A DNA stretch of 64,000 nucleotides from Burkholderia sp. Bp8992. GTDB lineage: Bacteria; Pseudomonadota; Gammaproteobacteria; Burkholderiales; Burkholderiaceae. The translations under genes and the position numbers were made by a program. The stretch's first letter is position 1. The number at the start of each line of letters is the position of its first letter. The stretch is from positions 124,001 through 188,000 of the forward strand of contig NZ_QTQI01000012.1 in NCBI RefSeq assembly GCF_003853705.1, given 5' to 3'. Below, piece by piece: positions 28,038 to 37,244 of this stretch. The notes beneath the pieces are model-generated. The model was not told the origin of the DNA and ran no database searches. It worked only from the letters and a program-made list of their open reading frames with translations.

Positions 28038-30881
28038 ATGAACCGTCCCGATCCAGACCAACTCCTCGACAAGCTGCAGCGAGACGAAGAAAAGCAGCGG
28101 CGCGGCCAGCTCAAGATCTTCTTCGGCGCATCGGCCGGTGTCGGCAAGACCTACGCGATGCTGCAGGCCGCGCGCCAGCGGCTGCAGGAAGGCGTCGACG
28201 TCGTCGTCGGCATCGTCGAGACCCATGGCCGCGGCGAGACCGCCGCGCTGCTCGACGGCCTCGACGTGCTGCCGCTCGCGCGCATCGACTATCGCGGCCG
28301 CACGCTCGCCGAATTCGATCTCGACGGCGCGCTCGCGCGTGCGCCGCAATTGATCCTCGTCGACGAGCTCGCGCATTCGAACGTGCAGGGCGCGCGGCAC
28401 CTGAAGCGCTGGCAGGACGTCTACGAGCTGCTCGACGCGGGCATCGACGTGTACACGACCGTCAACGTCCAGCACCTCGAAAGCCTGAACGACGTGGTCG
28501 GCGCGATCACCGGCATCCGCGTGTGGGAGACCGTGCCCGACCGCGTGTTCGATGCGGCCGACGAAGTCACGCTCGTCGACCTGCCGGCCGAGGAGCTGCT
28601 CGAGCGGATGCGCGACGGCAAGGTCTACCTCGCGCAGCAGGCCGAGCGCGCGGTGCGCAACTTCTTCCGCAAGGGCAACCTGATCGCGCTGCGCGAACTC
28701 GCGCTGCGGCGCACGGCCGACCGCGTCGACGCGCAGATGCGCGAATACCGCGCCGACCGCTCGATCCAGCGCATCTGGCAGGCGCGCGAGCGGCTGCTCG
28801 TGTGCGTCGGGCCGGGCGCCGAGGCGCCGACGCTCGTGCGCGCGGCCGCACGGCTCGCCGCGAGCCTGAAGGCCGACTGGCTGGCCGTCTATGTCGAGAC
28901 GCCGCGCCTGCAGCGGCTGCCCGATGCGCGGCGGCAGCGCACGCTCGATGCGCTGAAGCTCGCGGCCGAACTCGGCGCGGAAACGGCCACGCTCGCCGGC
29001 GCCGACGCGGTGGCCGCGCTGATCGGCTATGCGAAGGTGCGCAACGTGTCGAAGATCGTCGCGGGCGGCTCGCCGAAGGCCGGGCTCATGCGCCGCCTCG
29101 CGCGGCCGTTCGGCGAGCAGCTTGCCGAACGCGCGGGCGATGTCGACCTGATGCTGATCCGTGCGTCCGCGAGCGACGAGGCGCGCGCGGCGCCGCTCGA
29201 TGCGCGGGCGCGCGACTGGCGTGATGCGTTCGCGCAGTTCGGCACGCACCGTTCGCCGCCGCGGCACTACGTGTATGCGGCCGCGATCTGCGCGGCGATC
29301 ACGGTCGTCGCGAGCCTCGTGTCCGAGCGGCTCGACCTGACGAACCTCGTGATGCTGTACCTGCTCGGCGTCGTGTTCTCGGCCGTGCGGCTCGGTCGCG
29401 GCCCGGGCGTGCTGCAGTCGTTCCTGTCGGTGGCCGCGTTCGACTACTTCTTCGTGCCGCCGCGCATGTCGTTCTCGGTCAGCGACACGCAATACCTGCT
29501 GACCTTCTTCGGGATGCTGCTGACCTCGCTCGTGATCAGTCACCTCACGTCGACGCTGACGCGCCAGGCGAGCGTCGCGCAGCGCCGCGAGCGCCGCACC
29601 GGCGCGATCTACGCGATGGCGCGCGAACTCGGCGCGGCGCTGACGACCGAGCAGATCGTCGAGATCGGTAGCCGCCACGTGGGCGAGGTGTTCCGTGCGC
29701 GCGTCGCGTTCCTGCTGCCCGACAGCGCGGACAAGGTGCGCCAGAAGATCGAGGAGCCCGATGCGGCCGTCACGCTGACGGGCGCCGATCTCGACAGCGA
29801 CGTCGGCCAGTGGGTGTACGACCAGCAGAGGCCGGCCGGACGCGGCACCGACACGCTGCCCGCGACGGCCGCGCTGTACCTGCCGCTGAAGGCGCCGATG
29901 CGCACGCGCGGCGTGCTCGCGGTTGCGTCGCGCGAGCCGCGCGAACTCGAGGTGCCGGAGCAGCAGCGGATGCTCGACGCGTTCGCCGCGCAGATCGCGC
30001 TCGCGCTCGAACGCGTGCACTACGTGGAGATCGCGCGCGACGCGCTCGTCAACATGGAATCCGAGCGGCTGCGCAACTCGCTGCTGTCGGCGATCTCGCA
30101 CGACCTGCGCACGCCGCTGACGACGATCGTCGGCTTCTCGTCGATGCTCGCGAACGGGCGCGCGGCCGCGCAGGGCGGCGACACGGCGGCGGCCGAGCGG
30201 TTCGCGCAGCGCGAGGGCGAACTCGTCGACGCGATCCACGACGAGGCGCTGCGGATGACGGGCATCGTCACGAACCTGCTCGACATGGCGCGGCTGCAGG
30301 CCGGCAGCCTGCAGCTCAAGCGCCAGTGGTCGCTGCTCGAGGAGACCGTCGGCGCCGCGCTCGCCGCGTGCAAGCGCGTGCTCGCGCGTCATCCGGCGCG
30401 CGTCGCGCTGCCGGCCGACCTGCCGCTGCTGCAGATGGACGCGGTGCTGATGGAGCGCCTGTTCACCAACCTGTTCGAGAATGCGGCGAAGTACACGCCG
30501 CCCGATACGCCGATCGAGATCGGCGCGGAGCGCGTGACCGACGACGGGCTGCCGTTCGTGCGCGTGCATGTCGACGATCACGGCCCGGGCCTGCCGGCCG
30601 GGATGGAAACGCGTATCTTCGACAAGTTCACGCGCGGCGAGAAGGAGTCCGCGACGCCGGGCATCGGGCTCGGCCTCGCGATCTGCCGTGCGATCGTCGA
30701 GGCGCACGGCGGTAAAATCGGCGCGCTCAACCGCACCGCGCCCGACGGCCGCGTGACGGGCGCGCGCTTCTGGTTCACGCTGCCGATCGAGACGCCGCCG
30801 GCCGCGCCTGCCGTGCCCGACGACGAATCCGATGTGCCGGGCGCATCGTCCCCATCCGAGTCATTGCCAGACCATGAGTGA
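28038..30881 (+). CDS. kdpD: Osmosensitive potassium channel sensor histidine kinase KdpD
   Basis: A 947-residue kinase. The N-terminal KdpD domain holds Walker A GASAGVGKTYAML (near 32-44) and LILVDELAHSNVQGARHLKRWQDV; a universal-stress-like domain follows (about 250-370). Four membrane helices lie near 405-500, then a GAF domain. The kinase core has His688 in SAISHDLRTPLTTIVGF and ATP-binding boxes with NLFENAAKYTP and GIGLGLAICRAIVEAHGG. KdpD senses low K+ and stress and controls KdpE. Its end overlaps the kdpE start. Confidence 0.97.
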   Translation: MNRPDPDQLLDKLQRDEEKQRRGQLKIFFGASAGVGKTYAMLQAARQRLQEGVDVVVGIVETHGRGETAALLDGLDVLPLARIDYRGRTLAEFDLDGALARAPQLILVDELAHSNVQGARHLKRWQDVYELLDAGIDVYTTVNVQHLESLNDVVGAITGIRVWETVPDRVFDAADEVTLVDLPAEELLERMRDGKVYLAQQAERAVRNFFRKGNLIALRELALRRTADRVDAQMREYRADRSIQRIWQARERLLVCVGPGAEAPTLVRAAARLAASLKADWLAVYVETPRLQRLPDARRQRTLDALKLAAELGAETATLAGADAVAALIGYAKVRNVSKIVAGGSPKAGLMRRLARPFGEQLAERAGDVDLMLIRASASDEARAAPLDARARDWRDAFAQFGTHRSPPRHYVYAAAICAAITVVASLVSERLDLTNLVMLYLLGVVFSAVRLGRGPGVLQSFLSVAAFDYFFVPPRMSFSVSDTQYLLTFFGMLLTSLVISHLTSTLTRQASVAQRRERRTGAIYAMARELGAALTTEQIVEIGSRHVGEVFRARVAFLLPDSADKVRQKIEEPDAAVTLTGADLDSDVGQWVYDQQRPAGRGTDTLPATAALYLPLKAPMRTRGVLAVASREPRELEVPEQQRMLDAFAAQIALALERVHYVEIARDALVNMESERLRNSLLSAISHDLRTPLTTIVGFSSMLANGRAAAQGGDTAAAERFAQREGELVDAIHDEALRMTGIVTNLLDMARLQAGSLQLKRQWSLLEETVGAALAACKRVLARHPARVALPADLPLLQMDAVLMERLFTNLFENAAKYTPPDTPIEIGAERVTDDGLPFVRVHVDDHGPGLPAGMETRIFDKFTRGEKESATPGIGLGLAICRAIVEAHGGKIGALNRTAPDGRVTGARFWFTLPIETPPAAPAVPDDESDVPGASSPSESLPDHE

Positions 30882-31572
30882 ACCCAGCCTGACCGTCGTC
30901 CTGATCGAGGACGAAAAGCAGATCCGCCGTTTCGTGCGCGCCGCGCTCGAAGAGGAGGACATCGCGGTGTTCGAGGCCGAGACGGGCAAGCAGGGGCTGA
31001 TCGACGCGGCGACGCGCAAGCCCGATCTCGTGATCGTCGACCTCGGCCTGCCCGATACCGACGGCCTCGACGTGATCCGCGAACTGCGCGGCTGGTCCGA
31101 GGTGCCGGTGATCGTGCTGTCGGCCCGCACCCAGGAAGAGGAGAAGGTCGCCGCGCTCGACGCGGGCGCCGACGACTACCTGACCAAGCCGTTCGGCGTG
31201 TCCGAACTGCGCGCGCGGATTCGCGCGCAGCTGCGCCGGCGCAACCAGGGCGGCGCGAACGAGTCGCCGAAGGTGACCTTCGGCACGGTGATCGTCGATC
31301 TCGCGCTGCGCCAGGTGTGGCGCGACGGCGAGATCGTGCACCTGACGCCTCTCGAATACCGGCTGCTCGCGACGCTCGTGCGGCACGCGGGGCGCGTGCT
31401 CACGCACCGCCAGTTGCTGCGCGACGTGTGGGGGCCGTCGCACGTCGAAAGCCATCACTACCTGCGCATCTACATGGCGCACCTGCGGCAGAAGCTCGAA
31501 CTCGATCCCGCGCAGCCCGAGTACATCGTCACCGAGACGGGCGTCGGCTACCGGCTCGTCGGCGCCGCGTGA
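30874..31572 (+). CDS. kdpE: Two-component response regulator KdpE
   Basis: A 232-residue OmpR-type regulator. The receiver domain has acidic IEDE at 11-14, the phosphorylated Asp56 in LVIVDLGLPDTDG, and the conserved lysine in YLTKPFG. The winged-helix DNA-binding domain has TPLEYRLLATLVRHAG and YLRIYMAHLRQKLE. It activates kdpFABC. The ATG at 30874 lies inside the last codons of kdpD (overlap of eight bases), which ties their synthesis together. Confidence 0.95.
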   Translation: MSEPSLTVVLIEDEKQIRRFVRAALEEEDIAVFEAETGKQGLIDAATRKPDLVIVDLGLPDTDGLDVIRELRGWSEVPVIVLSARTQEEEKVAALDAGADDYLTKPFGVSELRARIRAQLRRRNQGGANESPKVTFGTVIVDLALRQVWRDGEIVHLTPLEYRLLATLVRHAGRVLTHRQLLRDVWGPSHVESHHYLRIYMAHLRQKLELDPAQPEYIVTETGVGYRLVGAA

Positions 31573-31730
31573 AGGGGCGGGGCGGGCGCCAGCGGCGGAC
31601 GGGCGCATGACGTTGCGCACCGGCACGGTTGCGCCGGCGCGACAGTTTTGTGACCTGCGCCGGCCTCGCACACCGCGCGCTCATTCCCCGTTATCCTGAC
31701 CGTTCCGCGAACGAAAACGAGGAGCGTGCA

Positions 31731-32012
31731 ATGTCCGTCCGTCTGGTCGTCATCTGTGCGCTGGCGCTCGCCGCGCCCGGCGCGTTCGCCCAGCCGCTGC
31801 CACCCGGGCAGCAGCCGCCCGCGAAGGCGGCGCTGGCCAATCCTGCGTCGGTCAACTGCGAGAAGCTCGGCGGTCGCCATGTGATCCGCAACCTGTCGAG
31901 CGGGCAGGTCGGCATGTGCGTGTTCAAGGATGGCCGCGTGTGCGAGGAATGGGCGCTGTACCGCGACGACCGCTGCGTCGGCGGCGGCGCGCCGAAGCGC
32001 GTGTCGAACTGA
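31731..32012 (+). CDS. DUF333-domain small exported protein
   Basis: A 93-residue protein with a signal peptide (about residues 1-20, ending AFA) and a DUF333 domain in the second half: ANPASVNCEKLGGRHVIRNL, then GMCVFKDGRVCEEWALYRDDRC. The four cysteines are probably disulphide-bonded in the periplasm. The function is unknown. GAGGAGCG before the ATG is a good ribosome site. It is 158 bases downstream of kdpE and seems independent. Confidence 0.8.
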   Translation: MSVRLVVICALALAAPGAFAQPLPPGQQPPAKAALANPASVNCEKLGGRHVIRNLSSGQVGMCVFKDGRVCEEWALYRDDRCVGGGAPKRVSN

Positions 32013-32094
32013 CCGAACTGGCCGGGCCCGGCCGATCGCGCCCCCGATCGGCCGTCGGCCTGCCCCGCAGTCGATGCGTCCGTAAGCAACTTGT

Positions 32095-32100
32095 TATACT
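32095..32100 (+). promoter_or_regulatory. Candidate -10 box of the guanidine exporter gene
   Basis: TATACT lies nine bases before the first riboswitch hairpin, so transcription would begin right at the aptamer. No strong -35 box is seen. The tight fit between the box and the riboswitch supports it. Confidence 0.5.
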
Positions 32101-32108
32101 CGGCGCCG

Positions 32109-32152
32109 CCCGGGGACGACCCCGGGTCATTCGCTTCAACGGGGACGGCCCC
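32109..32152 (+). promoter_or_regulatory. Guanidine-II (mini-ykkC) riboswitch
   Basis: Two hairpins are separated by 14 bases and each is capped by the diagnostic ACGR tetraloop. The first is CCCGGGG-ACGA-CCCCGGG (32109-32126), the second GGGG-ACGG-CCCC (32141-32152). This is the full consensus of the guanidine-II class, in which guanidinium bound by the two loops brings the hairpins together and frees the ribosome site. GGAG (32162-32165) lies just downstream and nine bases before the ATG of the SMR exporter gene, the standard target. Confidence 0.92.
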
Positions 32153-32174
32153 ATCCGATACGGAGTACGTCGAG

Positions 32175-32495
32175 ATGGCGTGGGTATGGTTGTTGATCGC
32201 CGGTATGCTGGAAGTGGCCTGGGCGGCCGGCCTGAAATCGTCGGACGGCTTCACGAAGCTCGGTCCGTCGGTGTTTACGATCGTGACGGCGCTGGCCAGC
32301 TTCGGGCTGCTCGCGGTTGCGATGCGCCAGTTGCCGCTCGGCACGGCCTATGCGGTGTGGACGGGCATCGGCGCGGTCGGGGCGTTCGTGTTCGGCATCG
32401 TGATGATGGGCGAGGCGCTGACCGCCGCGCGCGTCGCGAGCGCCGCGCTGATCGTCGCGGGGCTGATCGGCCTCAAGCTGTCGTCGGCCGCCTGA
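32175..32495 (+). CDS. sugE: SMR-family guanidinium exporter (SugE/Gdx type)
   Basis: A 106-residue four-helix small multidrug resistance protein. It begins [26 protein letters not shown] with the essential membrane glutamate (Glu13), and has [25 protein letters not shown]. The [14 protein letters not shown] pattern belongs to the SugE/Gdx branch, which exports guanidinium in exchange for protons, rather than the EmrE drug pumps. The guanidine-II riboswitch directly upstream confirms the substrate. Start ATG at 32175. Confidence 0.93.
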   Translation: MAWVWLLIAGMLEVAWAAGLKSSDGFTKLGPSVFTIVTALASFGLLAVAMRQLPLGTAYAVWTGIGAVGAFVFGIVMMGEALTAARVASAALIVAGLIGLKLSSAA

Positions 32496-32583
32496 CGCGG
32501 GGCATTCGGGCGTCGGCGTCCGAGTGCGCGCCCGCCCACGATATCGCGCTGCGGAATTGCGCCGGTCCCCCGGATAGCCTGTC

Positions 32584-32589
32584 TATAAT
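32584..32589 (+). promoter_or_regulatory. Candidate -10 box for the DUF4126 gene
   Basis: A perfect TATAAT lies 133 bases before the DUF4126 start, outside any coding region. No -35 box at standard spacing is clear. Confidence 0.4.
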
Positions 32590-32722
32590 GGAACGCATTC
32601 GGGCCTGAATTCCGTCGCGCTTCTCGCGGCACGCGGTGCCGGTCGCCACGCGCCCTGCGGCCGGCCTGTCCGACTCGATCCGATCAATCGGCAAATCGCA
32701 CGGAAAGTGCAAGGAGAGGGCG

Positions 32723-33340
32723 ATGATCGAAGCCATTTCGCTCGGCGCGGGGCTCGCGTGGGCGAGCGGGCTGCGCTTGTACCTGACGGTGCTGATCGCC
32801 GGCGTGCTGGCGCGGTTCGGCTGGCTCCATCTGCCCGATACGCTGGCCGTCCTGATGTCGCCGTGGGTCATCGGCGCGGCGGCCGTGCTCACCATCACCG
32901 AATTCCTGGCCGACAAGATCCCCGCGTTCGACTCGCTGTGGGATGCCGTGCATACCTTCATCCGCATTCCCGCCGGCGCCGTACTGGCAGCCGGTGCGCT
33001 CGGCCATGCCGATCCGACCGTGCTCGCGGTCGCGGGGCTCGCCGGCGGCTCGCTGGCCGGTGCCGCGCACGTCGCGAAGGCCGGTACGCGCGCGCTGATC
33101 AACCTGTCTCCCGAACCGATTTCGAACTGGGTCGCCTCGTCGACCGAGGACGGCCTCGTCGTCGGCGGGCTCGTGCTGGCATTCTTCGTCCCGCTCGCGT
33201 TCCTCGTGCTGCTCGCCGCGTTCATCGCGGCGTCGGCGTGGGCGCTGCCGCGCCTGTGGCGCGGCGTGTCGGGCGGCTTCCGCGGGATGGCGAACCACAT
33301 GGTGTCGCGGCTCAACTCGATCGGGGGCAAGCGCGATTGA
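32723..33340 (+). CDS. DUF4126 family membrane protein
   Basis: A 205-residue protein with about five membrane segments, starting MIEAISLGAGLAWASGLRLYLTV. It has FDSLWDAVHTFIRIPAGAVLAAGALG, LAGGSLAGAAHVAKAGTRALIN and NWVASSTEDGLVVGGL, the pattern of DUF4126. The role is unknown. AAGGAGAGGG six bases before the ATG is a strong ribosome site. Its stop overlaps the TTG of the following permease (TTGA), so the two are translationally linked. Confidence 0.8.
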   Translation: MIEAISLGAGLAWASGLRLYLTVLIAGVLARFGWLHLPDTLAVLMSPWVIGAAAVLTITEFLADKIPAFDSLWDAVHTFIRIPAGAVLAAGALGHADPTVLAVAGLAGGSLAGAAHVAKAGTRALINLSPEPISNWVASSTEDGLVVGGLVLAFFVPLAFLVLLAAFIAASAWALPRLWRGVSGGFRGMANHMVSRLNSIGGKRD

Positions 33341-35952
33341 ACGAGCGGCAACCCGCGGCGCAGCCGCCGGCCGGGCAGCCCGGCCATGACAGGCCCGCGC
33401 ATGCCGGTCGCTTCGGCCTGCACGACCTGATCCGCCAGGCCGCGCGGATGACCGCGCGCGACTGGCGCGCGGGCGAGTTGACGCTGCTCGTCCTCGCGCT
33501 GGTGCTGGCCGTCGCGGCGCTGACGAGCGTCGGTTTCCTCGCCGACCGCCTGCGCCAGGGGCTCGAACGCGACGCCCGCCAGATGCTCGGCGCCGATTTC
33601 GTCGTGCGCGCCGATCGTCCCGTCGATCCGTCGTTCGACCGGCAGGCCCGGGCGCTCGGCCTGCGTACCGCGACGACCGCCATTTTCCCGAGCATGATCG
33701 CGTCTGCCCCGGGCGGGCAGGCGGCCGAGGCCGCACCGTCGCGCCTCGCGGCCGTGAAGGCCGTGTCGCCCGGGTATCCGCTGCGCGGCGCCGTGGATAT
33801 CGTGCCGGCCGGCGCCGCCGCCGCGCAGAAGGCGGCGGCGATTCCCGCGCCCGGCACCGTGTGGGCCGATCCCGCGCTGCTCGACGCGCTGCACCTGAAG
33901 GCGGGCGATACGGTGCGCGTCGGGTTGCGCACGTTCAAGGTCGCCGCGTCGATTGCCCGCGAGCTCGATCGCGGCTTTTCGTTCGTCAATTTTTCGCCGC
34001 GGCTGATGATGCGCGCGGACGACCTCGTCGCCACCGGGCTGACGGGCTACGGCAGCCGCGTCACCTACCGGCTGCTGGTCGCCGGCGACGCAGCGGCCGT
34101 CGCGCGTTTCGAAGCTTATGCGCACGCGCGCGTCGACGGCGGGAAACTGCGCGGCGTCGGGCTCGAGTCGTTGCAGGAAGGCCAGCCGCAGGTGCGGCAG
34201 ACACTGGATCGCGCGCGCCATTTCCTGACGCTCGTCGCACTGCTGACCGCGCTGCTCGCGGCGGTCGCGATCGCGATGGCCGCGCAGCGCTACATGCGGC
34301 GCCATCTCGACGGCTGCGCGACGATGCGCTGCCTCGGCGTGAGCCGCCGCACGCTCGGCGCGCTGTTCGCACTCGAATTCGCCGGGATCGGCATCGTCTC
34401 GGGCGCCGCGGGCGCGCTGCTCGGCTACGGCGGTCACTGGGCGTTGCTGGCCGCGCTCGGCAGCCTGATCGACGTCGCGCTGCCGCCGCCCACGCTGTGG
34501 CCGGCGCTGATCGGCATGGGCGCCGCGCTCGTGCTGCTGCTCGGCTTCGCGCTGCCGCCGCTCGTGCCGCTCACGCGCGTGCCGCCGGTGCGCGTGCTGC
34601 GACGCGAGTGGGGCGATGCGTCGCGCACCGCATGGGCTGCGTACGCGATCGGCGTCGTGCTGTTCGCGGGGCTGCTGATCGTCGCGGCCGGTAACCTGAA
34701 GCTCGGCCTGATCGTCGCGGGCGGCTTCGCCGGCGCGCTGGTCGGCTTCGCGATGATCGCGCGGCTCGTGCTGTTCGCGGCCGCCCGTGCGGTACGCAAC
34801 GCGCGCGTGGCCGCCGGCGTCGGCTGGCGCTATGCGCTCGCGTCGCTGCACCGGCGCGGCACGGCCAGCGCGCTGCAGATCACCGCGCTCGCGCTCGGCC
34901 TGATGTGCCTGCTGCTGATCGCGATCACGCGCAACGATCTCGTCGCGGGCTGGCGGCAGTCGACGCCGCCCGATGCGCCGAACCAGTTTCTGATCGACAT
35001 CCAGCCCGACCAGCGCGACGACGTTGCCGCCTATCTGGCCGCGCACGGCGTGCGCGATGCGGCGCCCGCGCCGATGGTGCGCGGCCGCCTCGTCGCGATC
35101 AACGGCAAGCCGGTGAATCCGGATGCGTATCCGTCCGACGAGGCGCGCCGGCTCGTCGACCGTGAGTTCAACCTGTCCTATACGACCGAACTGCCGTCCG
35201 ACAACCGGATCGTCGAAGGCGACTGGTTCGGCACCGCGGCCACGCCGCAGATCTCGATCGAGGCCGGCCTTGCAAAGACGCTGAACGTGAAGCCGGGCGA
35301 CACGCTGCGCTTCGACGTGACGGGGCTGACGGTCGACGCGCCGGTCACGAGCGTGCGCAAGCTCGACTGGGGCTCGTTCCGCGTCAACTTCTTCGTGCTG
35401 ATGCCGCCGCCGGTGCTGAAGGATTTCCCGGCCGTCTACCTGACGAGCTTCCATTTGCCCGCGTCGAACGCCGCGCTGCTCGATCCGCTGATCGCGCGCT
35501 ATCCGAACCTGACCGCGATCGACGTCGCGCCGATCCTCGCGCAATTGCAGCGGATGATGCTGCAGGTGGTCGGCGCGGTGCAGTTCCTGTTCCTGTTCAC
35601 GCTCGCGGCCGGCGTGCTGGTGCTGTACACGGCGCTCGCCGGCTCGCGCGACGAGCGCGTGCGCGAGGCCGCGCTGCTGCGTGCGCTCGGCGCGTCGCGC
35701 GCACAGGTCAATGCGGTGCAGCGCGCGGAATTCGTCGTGGTCGGCACGCTGGCCGGCGCGCTGGCATCGGCGGGCGCGATCGCGGTCGGCTGGGTGCTCG
35801 CGTCGCGCGTGTTCGATTTCCAGCTCGCCGTCGATCCGTGGCTCGTGCCGGCCGGCATCGCGGCCGGCGTCGCGTGCGCCGGTGCGGCCGGCTGGCTGAG
35901 CCTGCATAATGTGTTGCGGCGCCCCGCGCTGCAGTCGCTGCGCGACGCATGA
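33337..35952 (+). CDS. FtsX-like ABC transporter permease (YbbP type)
   Basis: An 871-residue protein. One helix is near residue 55, followed by a periplasmic MacB-like domain. FtsX-type helix blocks lie near 295-420 and 780-865, with a second extracytoplasmic domain between them (about 535-740). The size and two FtsX modules match YbbP of E. coli, part of the YbbAP complex, and lipoprotein-handling permeases. No ATPase partner lies next to it here. The start chosen is TTG at 33337, overlapping the DUF4126 stop; the first ATG is at 33448. The substrate is unknown. Confidence 0.85.
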   Translation: MNERQPAAQPPAGQPGHDRPAHAGRFGLHDLIRQAARMTARDWRAGELTLLVLALVLAVAALTSVGFLADRLRQGLERDARQMLGADFVVRADRPVDPSFDRQARALGLRTATTAIFPSMIASAPGGQAAEAAPSRLAAVKAVSPGYPLRGAVDIVPAGAAAAQKAAAIPAPGTVWADPALLDALHLKAGDTVRVGLRTFKVAASIARELDRGFSFVNFSPRLMMRADDLVATGLTGYGSRVTYRLLVAGDAAAVARFEAYAHARVDGGKLRGVGLESLQEGQPQVRQTLDRARHFLTLVALLTALLAAVAIAMAAQRYMRRHLDGCATMRCLGVSRRTLGALFALEFAGIGIVSGAAGALLGYGGHWALLAALGSLIDVALPPPTLWPALIGMGAALVLLLGFALPPLVPLTRVPPVRVLRREWGDASRTAWAAYAIGVVLFAGLLIVAAGNLKLGLIVAGGFAGALVGFAMIARLVLFAAARAVRNARVAAGVGWRYALASLHRRGTASALQITALALGLMCLLLIAITRNDLVAGWRQSTPPDAPNQFLIDIQPDQRDDVAAYLAAHGVRDAAPAPMVRGRLVAINGKPVNPDAYPSDEARRLVDREFNLSYTTELPSDNRIVEGDWFGTAATPQISIEAGLAKTLNVKPGDTLRFDVTGLTVDAPVTSVRKLDWGSFRVNFFVLMPPPVLKDFPAVYLTSFHLPASNAALLDPLIARYPNLTAIDVAPILAQLQRMMLQVVGAVQFLFLFTLAAGVLVLYTALAGSRDERVREAALLRALGASRAQVNAVQRAEFVVVGTLAGALASAGAIAVGWVLASRVFDFQLAVDPWLVPAGIAAGVACAGAAGWLSLHNVLRRPALQSLRDA

Positions 35953-35995
35953 GCGTCGCCGGCGGCCCCGAAGATCCCGTTTTCCGACTATCCGT

Positions 35996-36406
35996 ATGAC
36001 CGATGTGAATGACGATGCGCCGTCGCAGCCGACGGCGTTCGAGCTCGTGGGCGGCGAAGCCCGCGTGCGCGACATGGTGGACCGCTTCTACGACCTGATG
36101 GACCTCGAGCCCGAGTTCGCGGAAATTCGCGCGCTGCATCCGCCGTCGCTCGACGGCTCGCGCGACAAGCTGTTCTGGTTCCTGTGCGGCTGGCTCGGCG
36201 GCCCCGACCACTACATCAGCCGGTTCGGTCATCCGCGGCTGCGCGCGCGGCACCTGCCGTTCCCGATCGCGTCGGTCGAGCGCGACCAGTGGCTGCGCTG
36301 CATGGCGTGGGCGATGGAGGATGTCGGGCTGGCCGAGCCGCTGCGCGAGCGGCTGATGCATTCGTTCTACGACACGGCCGACTGGATGCGCAACCGGCCC
36401 GGTTGA
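35996..36406 (+). CDS. Group II truncated haemoglobin
   Basis: A 136-residue globin with TAFELVGGEARVRDMVDRFYDLM, LFWFLCGWLGGPDHYISRFGHPRLRARHLPFPI and a C-terminal WAMEDVGL. The histidine in GHPRLRARH fits the proximal haem ligand, and the tryptophan in GWLGGP is the group II (TrHbO) marker. Such globins bind oxygen or nitric oxide and are linked to redox or nitrosative stress. It sits 43 bases after the permease gene and may be co-transcribed. Confidence 0.88.
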   Translation: MTDVNDDAPSQPTAFELVGGEARVRDMVDRFYDLMDLEPEFAEIRALHPPSLDGSRDKLFWFLCGWLGGPDHYISRFGHPRLRARHLPFPIASVERDQWLRCMAWAMEDVGLAEPLRERLMHSFYDTADWMRNRPG

Positions 36407-36512
36407 TCGACCGGTACGCCGCTGCCCGTGCGCCGGGCGATCTGCGTCTGGGCGCACGGGCGGCGTCGCGCGACACTGGCCGTTTCCCCCCCATGGACAC
36501 GAGGCTCGCCCG

Positions 36513-37244
36513 ATGACGACACAAGCACTGTTTCGCGAAGACGCGTACCTCACGCAATGCGACGCGGTCGTCCAGGCCGTCGGCGACGACGGCATCCGGC
36601 TCGACCGCACGGTGTTCTATCCGCTCGGCGGCGGGCAGGCCGGCGACACCGGCACGCTGACGCTGCCCGACGGCAGCACGATCGCGATCACCGATACGCG
36701 CAAGGCGAAGTTCGAAGGCGCGACGCCCGACGATGCGGTGCACGTGCCGGCGCCGGGGCAGGCGGCGAGCGTCGCGACGCTCGCGCCCGGCACGCGCGTG
36801 GTCGCGGCGATCGACTGGTCTCGCCGCTACCGGCACATGCGCCTGCATACGGCCGCGCACCTGATGTGCGCGGTGCTGCCGTACGCGGTCGACGGCTGCA
36901 GCGTGACGGCCGACTACGTGCGGCTCGATTTCGCGACGTCCGATGCGATCGACCGCGACGACGTCGAGCGGCGCCTCGCGGGGCTGGTCGGCGGCGCGCA
37001 TCCGGTCACGACCGAATGGATCACCGACGACGAGATGGCCGAGCGGCCCGAACTCGTGCGCACGATGAGCGTGAAGCCGCCGATGGGCCTCGGCCGCGTG
37101 CGGCTGTTGCGCATTGAAAATGTCGACCTGCAGCCGTGCGGCGGCACGCATGTGCGCAACACGTCCGAAATCGGCGGGCTGCGGGTCGCGAAACTGGAAA
37201 AGAAGAGCGCGCGGACACGGCGCCTCGTACTGGAGTTTGCATGA
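36513..37244 (+). CDS. Alanyl-tRNA editing protein (AlaX family)
   Basis: A 243-residue free-standing editing protein related to the editing and C-terminal region of alanyl-tRNA synthetase. It contains TVFYPLGGGQAGDTG, the zinc motif RLHTAAHLM (HxxxH) and LQPCGGTHVRNTSEIGGLRV with the partner Cys and His. AlaX hydrolyses Ser-tRNA(Ala) or Gly-tRNA(Ala) to prevent mistranslation. Its stop overlaps the DUF924 start by four bases. Confidence 0.92.
   Translation: MTTQALFREDAYLTQCDAVVQAVGDDGIRLDRTVFYPLGGGQAGDTGTLTLPDGSTIAITDTRKAKFEGATPDDAVHVPAPGQAASVATLAPGTRVVAAIDWSRRYRHMRLHTAAHLMCAVLPYAVDGCSVTADYVRLDFATSDAIDRDDVERRLAGLVGGAHPVTTEWITDDEMAERPELVRTMSVKPPMGLGRVRLLRIENVDLQPCGGTHVRNTSEIGGLRVAKLEKKSARTRRLVLEFA

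Noticed and set aside
27684-30707. A 1007-codon minus-strand frame opposite kdpD
   Set aside because: It has shadow composition, while KdpD motifs are complete on the plus strand.
32473-36075. A 1200-codon minus-strand open frame opposite the FtsX-like permease
   Set aside because: It is a shadow of well-supported plus-strand genes and has no recognisable domain or ribosome site.
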